This document shows, piece by piece, positions 60,304 through 64,000 of a stretch of DNA of 64,000 bases; positions within the stretch are counted from its first letter, which is position 1; every line of letters begins with the position of its first letter. The stretch is from Provencibacterium sp. (GTDB lineage: Bacteria > Bacillota > Clostridia > Oscillospirales > Ruminococcaceae): positions 1-64,000 of the forward strand of contig JAAWDS010000015.1 of the NCBI GenBank assembly GCA_022793895.1. Direction: 5' to 3'. Made by a program: the position numbers and the translations under genes. The notes under the pieces are model-generated. The model did no database searches. It was not told where the DNA came from and saw only the letters and a program-made list of their open reading frames with translations.

Positions 60304-60882
60304 ATGGGAAAGGTATTGTGCTATATCTATCCGGAAATGGCGGATTTTGAGGTCAGCCTGCTGCTGCACCAATTGAGAAAGGCCGGGGGGCGGGAGATCG
60401 TCGCCGTTTCGGAGGGCTTGGAGGAAGTAACCGCGCAATCCGGGCTTCGGTATCTCCCGGATAGGAGGATAGCCGAGATACAGGATCTGGAGGGGATTGA
60501 AGCGCTGCTCATTCCGGGCGGGCCTATTTGCAACGAGCAGAACGCTATCTGTCCCTTGGCCCGCCGCATGCTGGAGAGCGGGAAGCTGGTGGCCGCTATC
60601 TGCTTCGGGCCGCAGTTTTTGGGACGCGCGGGCATGTTGGATCGGTACCGTTATACCACCTCCTGCTCTGTCGGGGAAATCCGGCGGCTGGGCTGCGCGG
60701 ATCCCTTTAACCGGGCGAATTTTGTTCACAGGCGGACGGTTGCAGACCGCAACCTCATCACCGCCCAGGGCTATGCGTTCGTGGATTTTGCGATGGAGGT
60801 ATGCCGCTATCTCGCCGTTTTTGAGAATGAAGAACAAGCCTATGAACGGCTGGGACGGGTGAAGGAAAGCGCGCCGGATTGA
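60304..60882 (+). CDS. DJ-1/PfpI-family protein
   Basis: A 192-residue class I glutamine-amidotransferase-like fold. The nucleophile elbow is 'VAAICFGPQFLGRAG' with Cys and preceding Ile-Ala, and 'EALLIPGGP' holds the usual Gly-rich strand. Members act as glyoxalases, chaperones or proteases; none of these can be assigned here. GGGAGG at 60291-60296 sets the ATG at 60304. Confidence 0.88.
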   Translation: MGKVLCYIYPEMADFEVSLLLHQLRKAGGREIVAVSEGLEEVTAQSGLRYLPDRRIAEIQDLEGIEALLIPGGPICNEQNAICPLARRMLESGKLVAAICFGPQFLGRAGMLDRYRYTTSCSVGEIRRLGCADPFNRANFVHRRTVADRNLITAQGYAFVDFAMEVCRYLAVFENEEQAYERLGRVKESAPD

Positions 60883-60976
60883 CGGTGCTTTCGGAAGAGA
60901 TCCCTCCCCGGTCTCTCGAACCGGGCGGAGCGCCATCGAACAGGGGAAAAAGTTACAGAAAAATGGGCCTTAGCGC

Positions 60977-61005
60977 TTTACAAAGGCTGAAATAAGTGGT
61001 AAAAT
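60977..61005 (+). promoter_or_regulatory. Promoter of rpsO
   Basis: TTTACA at 60977-60982, 17-base spacer, TAAAAT at 61000-61005 with extended TGG. The leader of about 110 bases before rpsO is where S15 autoregulation would be expected; I cannot assign a specific motif. Confidence 0.7.
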
Positions 61006-61123
61006 AACGTTTGTATGACCGTTTTCGCAGAACAGTGGATTTTCGCCGGTTGCCGCGGCGGATACACCTCGGGCCCTGTCCTATGATTACCGGTTAAAGA
61101 TTTTGAAAGAGGTGCAATCGCTT

Positions 61124-61390
61124 ATGATGAGAAAAGAGGAGAAGCAGGAAGTCATCCTGCAAAACGCTACCCACGAGGGCGATACCGGTTCCCCGGAGGT
61201 ACAGATCGCTATCCTGACCAAGCGCATCAACGACCTTCAGGAACACTTTAAAGAGCACAAGAAGGATCACCATTCCCGCCGCGGCCTGCTGCGGATGGTT
61301 GGCCGTAGGCGCAACCTGCTCAACTACCTGCAAAAGAAGGACATTGTGCGTTACCGCGCGCTGATTGCCAAGCTCGGCATCCGTAAATAG
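61124..61390 (+). CDS. rpsO: Ribosomal protein S15
   Basis: An 88-residue 30S protein that binds the central domain of 16S rRNA early in assembly. '[20 protein letters not shown]', '[18 protein letters not shown]' and '[11 protein letters not shown]' are fully typical. The gene has AAAGAGG about a dozen bases before the ATG at 61124; an adjacent in-frame ATG is at 61127. It precedes pnp as in most bacteria. Confidence 0.98.
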   Translation: MMRKEEKQEVILQNATHEGDTGSPEVQIAILTKRINDLQEHFKEHKKDHHSRRGLLRMVGRRRNLLNYLQKKDIVRYRALIAKLGIRK

Positions 61391-61399
61391 TTCCGGCAT

Positions 61400-61440
61400 A
61401 ACAGAAGGCAGGAGCGGGTTGTCCGCCCTGCCTTTCTGTG
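61400..61440 (+). terminator. Stem-loop between rpsO and pnp
   Basis: CAGAAGGCAGG + GCGG pairs with CCGC + CCTGCCTTTCTG. No long T run follows, so it may be a partial terminator or an RNase III-type processing site. Two more strong hairpins (near 61483-61500 and 61530-61562) make the pnp leader highly structured. Confidence 0.55.
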
Positions 61441-61623
61441 CATTATATCCAATCCCTTCGGTTCGCTGCGGGCGCACTGCCAGGGCCTTCCGGCGGAAGG
61501 CCGCGGCCGTGGGCGGCTTTAGCAGTAAATCGGCGGCCCGTATCTTATCCGCCGGGCCGCGGATTCATTGCTAAAACGCGCCTGCCGCCCGTTTCACATT
61601 TTGATCGTTTAGGAGGCAGTAAG

Positions 61624-63738
61624 ATGTTTGAAAATTTCCGCGTGTTCAAAACACAGTTCGCCGGCCGGGAAATTTCCTTTGAAACCGGCATGATGTGCGG
61701 CCTTTCCAGCGGATCCTGCTTGGTCCGCTGCGGGGAAACCACCGTTCTCTGCAACGTCACCATGGCGCAGAAGCCGCGCGATGGGATCGACTTTTTCCCG
61801 CTCTCGGTCGATTTTGAAGAGAAGCTCTATTCAGTCGGCAAAATCCCCGGATCCTTCCTCAAGCGGGAGGGACGTCCAAGCGACAAGGCTATTCTCGCCT
61901 CCCGCCTGGTGGACCGCCCCATCCGCCCGCTTTTCCCGAAGGATATGCGCAACGACGTCTCGGTTGTGATGACGGTGCTCTCGGTGGATCCGGACGTTCA
62001 GCCGGAGGTGCTCGGCCTGTGCGGCGTCTCCTTTGCGCTCTCGGTTTCGGATATTCCTTGGAACGGGCCGGTCGCCGGCTGCAACGTGGGCCTGGTGAAC
62101 GGCGAAATCGTCCTCAACCCCAACGAGGAGCAGCGCAAAAAGACCGATCTGGACCTGACGGTTGTCGCCAGCCGGGATAAGATCGTCATGATCGAAGCGG
62201 GCGCAAACGAGGTGGAGGATGAGACGATGCTTTCCGCCATCGCCACCGCGCAGGAGGAGCTGCGCAAGATGGTCGGCTTCATCTCGGACGTCCAGAAGGA
62301 AATCGGCAAAGAGAAGAAAACCTTTGAATCCAAGGAGGTCCCGCACGATCTGTTTGAAGCCGTTCGGGCTTATGCGGAGGATCGCGTCGGTCCGGCGCTG
62401 CTCTCGGATGATAAGACGGTGCGCGACCAGAACCTGGCGCCGGTGATTGAAGATATCCACCAGCGGTTTGATCCGGAGTATCCGGAGCAGGAAGCGATCA
62501 TTGACGAGGCTATCTATAAGCTGCAAAAAACGATCGTCCGCAACTGGCTCAAGCAGGGCAAGCGCGTGGACGGGCGCGGGCTGGACGACATCCGCCCGCT
62601 GGATGCGCGCGTGGGGCTTATCCCGCGCGTACACGGCAGCGGCATGTTTACCCGCGGCCAGACCCAGGTGCTCACCATTCTGACCCTCGGCCCGGTTTCC
62701 GATGCGCAGATCCTCGACGGGATCGACGGCGAGGACTCCAAGCGCTATATGCACCAATACAACTTCCCCTCCTACTCGGTGGGCGAAACCCGGCCCTCCC
62801 GCGGCCCCGGCCGGCGCGAAATCGGCCATGGCGCTCTTGCGGAGCGCGCGCTGCTCCCGGTCATTCCGCCGGTGGAAGAGTTCCCCTATGCGTTGCGCCT
62901 CGTTTCGGAGGTGCTCTCCTCGAACGGATCCACCTCCCAGGGCTCGATCTGCGCCTCCACCCTCGCGCTGATGGATGCGGGCGTTCCGATCAAGACCCCG
63001 GTTGCGGGCATCTCCTGCGGCCTCATCACCGATGAGGACGGGAGCTGGATGACGATGGTGGACATTCAGGGCCTGGAGGACTTCTTCGGCGATATGGACT
63101 TTAAGGTTGGCGGCACCCATAAGGGCATCACCGCTATCCAGGTGGATATCAAGGTGGATGGGCTCACCCTCGACATCATCCGCGAGGCGTTTGAAAAGAC
63201 CCGCAAGGCCCGCCTGCACATTTTGGACGATATCATGAAGCCGGTGATTGCCGAGCCGCGCGCAGAGCTCTCCAAATATGCGCCCAAGATGCTTTCGATG
63301 AAGATCGATGTAGACAAGATCCGCGAGGTCATCGGTTCGGGCGGCAAGGTCATTCAGAAGATCTGCGCGGAGTGCGACGTTAAGATCGACATCGAGGAGG
63401 ACGGCAGCGTTTTCGTCTCGGCGATTGACATCGACAATGCCCGCCGGGCGATCAACGTCATCAACACCATCGTGAACGATCCCGAAATCGGCGCGCTTTA
63501 TAAGGGCCGCGTCACCCGGATCATGAACTTCGGGGCCTTTGTGGAGATCGCTCCCGGCAAGGAAGGGCTCTGCCACATCTCCAAGCTGGAGAACCGCCGG
63601 GTTGAGAAGGTGGAGGACGTCGTCAACGTAGGCGATGAGGTCGTGGTCATGGTGACCGAGATCGATCCGCAGGGCCGCATCAACCTCTCCCGCCGCGACG
63701 CGCTCGCCAAGCTCGCCGAAAAGAAAGGCGCGAAATAA
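61624..63738 (+). CDS. pnp: Polyribonucleotide nucleotidyltransferase (PNPase)
   Basis: A 704-residue phosphorolytic 3'-5' exoribonuclease. It has two RNase PH domains (first from 'VFKTQFAGREISFETGMM'; second with 'RVHGSGMFTRGQTQVLTI', 'NFPSYSVGETRPSRGPGRRE' and 'GICMDAGVPIK'-like ALMDAGVPIKTPVAG). A KH domain ('VREVIGSGGKVIQKI'-type, here IREVIGSGGKVIQKICAE) and an S1 domain ('GRVTRIMNFGAFVEIAPGKE') complete it. GGAGG lies just before the ATG at 61624. Its stop codon lies at the first base pairs of a tandem structured repeat. Confidence 0.98.
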   Translation: MFENFRVFKTQFAGREISFETGMMCGLSSGSCLVRCGETTVLCNVTMAQKPRDGIDFFPLSVDFEEKLYSVGKIPGSFLKREGRPSDKAILASRLVDRPIRPLFPKDMRNDVSVVMTVLSVDPDVQPEVLGLCGVSFALSVSDIPWNGPVAGCNVGLVNGEIVLNPNEEQRKKTDLDLTVVASRDKIVMIEAGANEVEDETMLSAIATAQEELRKMVGFISDVQKEIGKEKKTFESKEVPHDLFEAVRAYAEDRVGPALLSDDKTVRDQNLAPVIEDIHQRFDPEYPEQEAIIDEAIYKLQKTIVRNWLKQGKRVDGRGLDDIRPLDARVGLIPRVHGSGMFTRGQTQVLTILTLGPVSDAQILDGIDGEDSKRYMHQYNFPSYSVGETRPSRGPGRREIGHGALAERALLPVIPPVEEFPYALRLVSEVLSSNGSTSQGSICASTLALMDAGVPIKTPVAGISCGLITDEDGSWMTMVDIQGLEDFFGDMDFKVGGTHKGITAIQVDIKVDGLTLDIIREAFEKTRKARLHILDDIMKPVIAEPRAELSKYAPKMLSMKIDVDKIREVIGSGGKVIQKICAECDVKIDIEEDGSVFVSAIDIDNARRAINVINTIVNDPEIGALYKGRVTRIMNFGAFVEIAPGKEGLCHISKLENRRVEKVEDVVNVGDEVVVMVTEIDPQGRINLSRRDALAKLAEKKGAK

Positions 63739-64000
63739 AAAATAGGCGCTGAAAGCGGCTATTTTACGGCCAGCTGCCTCGGTTGCCGCGCGAGCGGCGA
63801 GAGGCAGGGCCAACGATTGATTTTTTATAGCTGCGCTATAAAAAATAGGCGCTGAAAGCGGCTATTTTACGGCCAGCTGCCTCGGTTGCCGCGAAAGCGG
63901 CGAGAGGCAGGGCCAACGATTGATTTTTTATAGCTGCGCTATAAAAAATAGGCGCTGAAAGCGGCTATTTTACGGCCGTTTGCCTCGGTTGCCGCGAAAG
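63737..64000 (+). repeat. Tandem structured repeat, 103-bp period, about 2.5 units
   Basis: Units begin at about 63739, 63842 and 63945; the last is cut by the window end. Each unit has hairpin 1 AAAATAG + CGCT / AGCG + CTATTTT, and a branched helix GGCC, CTGCCTC / GAGGCAG with apical GCCGC-GNRA-GCGGC. It ends with hairpin 3 TTTTTTATAGC / GCTATAAAAAA, whose 3' arm overlaps the A run opening the next unit. Units 1 and 2 differ only in the tetraloop (GCGA and GAAA). The array starts at the pnp stop and may continue beyond the window. Confidence 0.9.

Noticed and set aside
63779-64000. CRISPR array at the end of the window
   Set aside because: The whole 103-bp unit repeats, with no unique spacers.

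Overview
The window looks like chromosomal core sequence from a GC-rich member of the Clostridia, most like the Oscillospiraceae/Ruminococcaceae. I judge this from the gene content and not from a database search. The supporting features are a type III glutamine synthetase, AsnA, a T-box leader, a probable PyrR-type attenuator, GlpP-type antitermination, the dnaG-rpoD and rpsO-pnp pairs, strong GGAGG ribosome binding sites with frequent TTG/GTG starts, and many promoters matching TTGACA-N17-TATAAT. There are about 50 protein genes. I see no rRNA, tRNA, CRISPR array, prophage or intact transposon.

Layout. 1-481: AT-rich, no gene. 482-7265: phosphoesterase, cation-efflux transporter, dGTPase-like protein, DNA primase, sigma-A and an Rrf2 regulator. 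7338-7970: a RelB/YafQ-type toxin-antitoxin pair in which both genes carry an in-frame TAA. 8135-13599: a T-box-controlled operon encoding an AspRS-GatC fusion, GatA and GatB. 13688-16193: pyrE and a uracil permease in divergent orientation. 16335-19697: AsnA and glutamine synthetase III. 19817-28747: GlpP, an orphan metal-binding lipoprotein, a DUF815-like fragment, acetolactate synthase, a NUDIX enzyme, a double-GntR regulator and a chemoreceptor. 28903-36567: purA, an oxidoreductase, a coiled-coil protein, and polA-rimI-tsaD. 36568-42371: a repeat-rich gap, then a NERD nuclease-like protein, dusB, a MATE transporter, a CPBP protease and tadA. 42388-48385: a transaldolase-like aldolase and the glycerol-3-phosphate operon. 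48586-53938: purL and mtaB. 53946-63738: an HPr-like protein, dacF, pgi, a small P-loop protein, cls, a membrane protein, a DJ-1/PfpI protein, rpsO and pnp. 63737-64000: a tandem structured repeat.

How the genes work together. One theme is asparagine and glutamine supply. AsnA makes free Asn and GSIII makes Gln. AspRS-GatC plus GatA and GatB can make Asn-tRNA on the tRNA, under a T-box whose specifier loop reads AAC (Asn), overlapped by GAA (Glu). A second theme is glycerol catabolism. GlpP (19.8 kb) is the expected partner of a terminator in the leader of the glp operon (48.3 kb). TsaD and MtaB make successive changes at A37 of ANN-decoding tRNAs.

The least explained sequence is intergenic. 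Two families of structured repeats show base-pair-preserving differences between copies. Family 1 has a 103-bp period at 63.7 kb and a dispersed copy at 44.8 kb, with GCGA, GAAA and GTAA loops on the same stem. Family 2 is a three-way junction at 25.3 kb and 36.9 kb with a conserved TCGTCTT loop.
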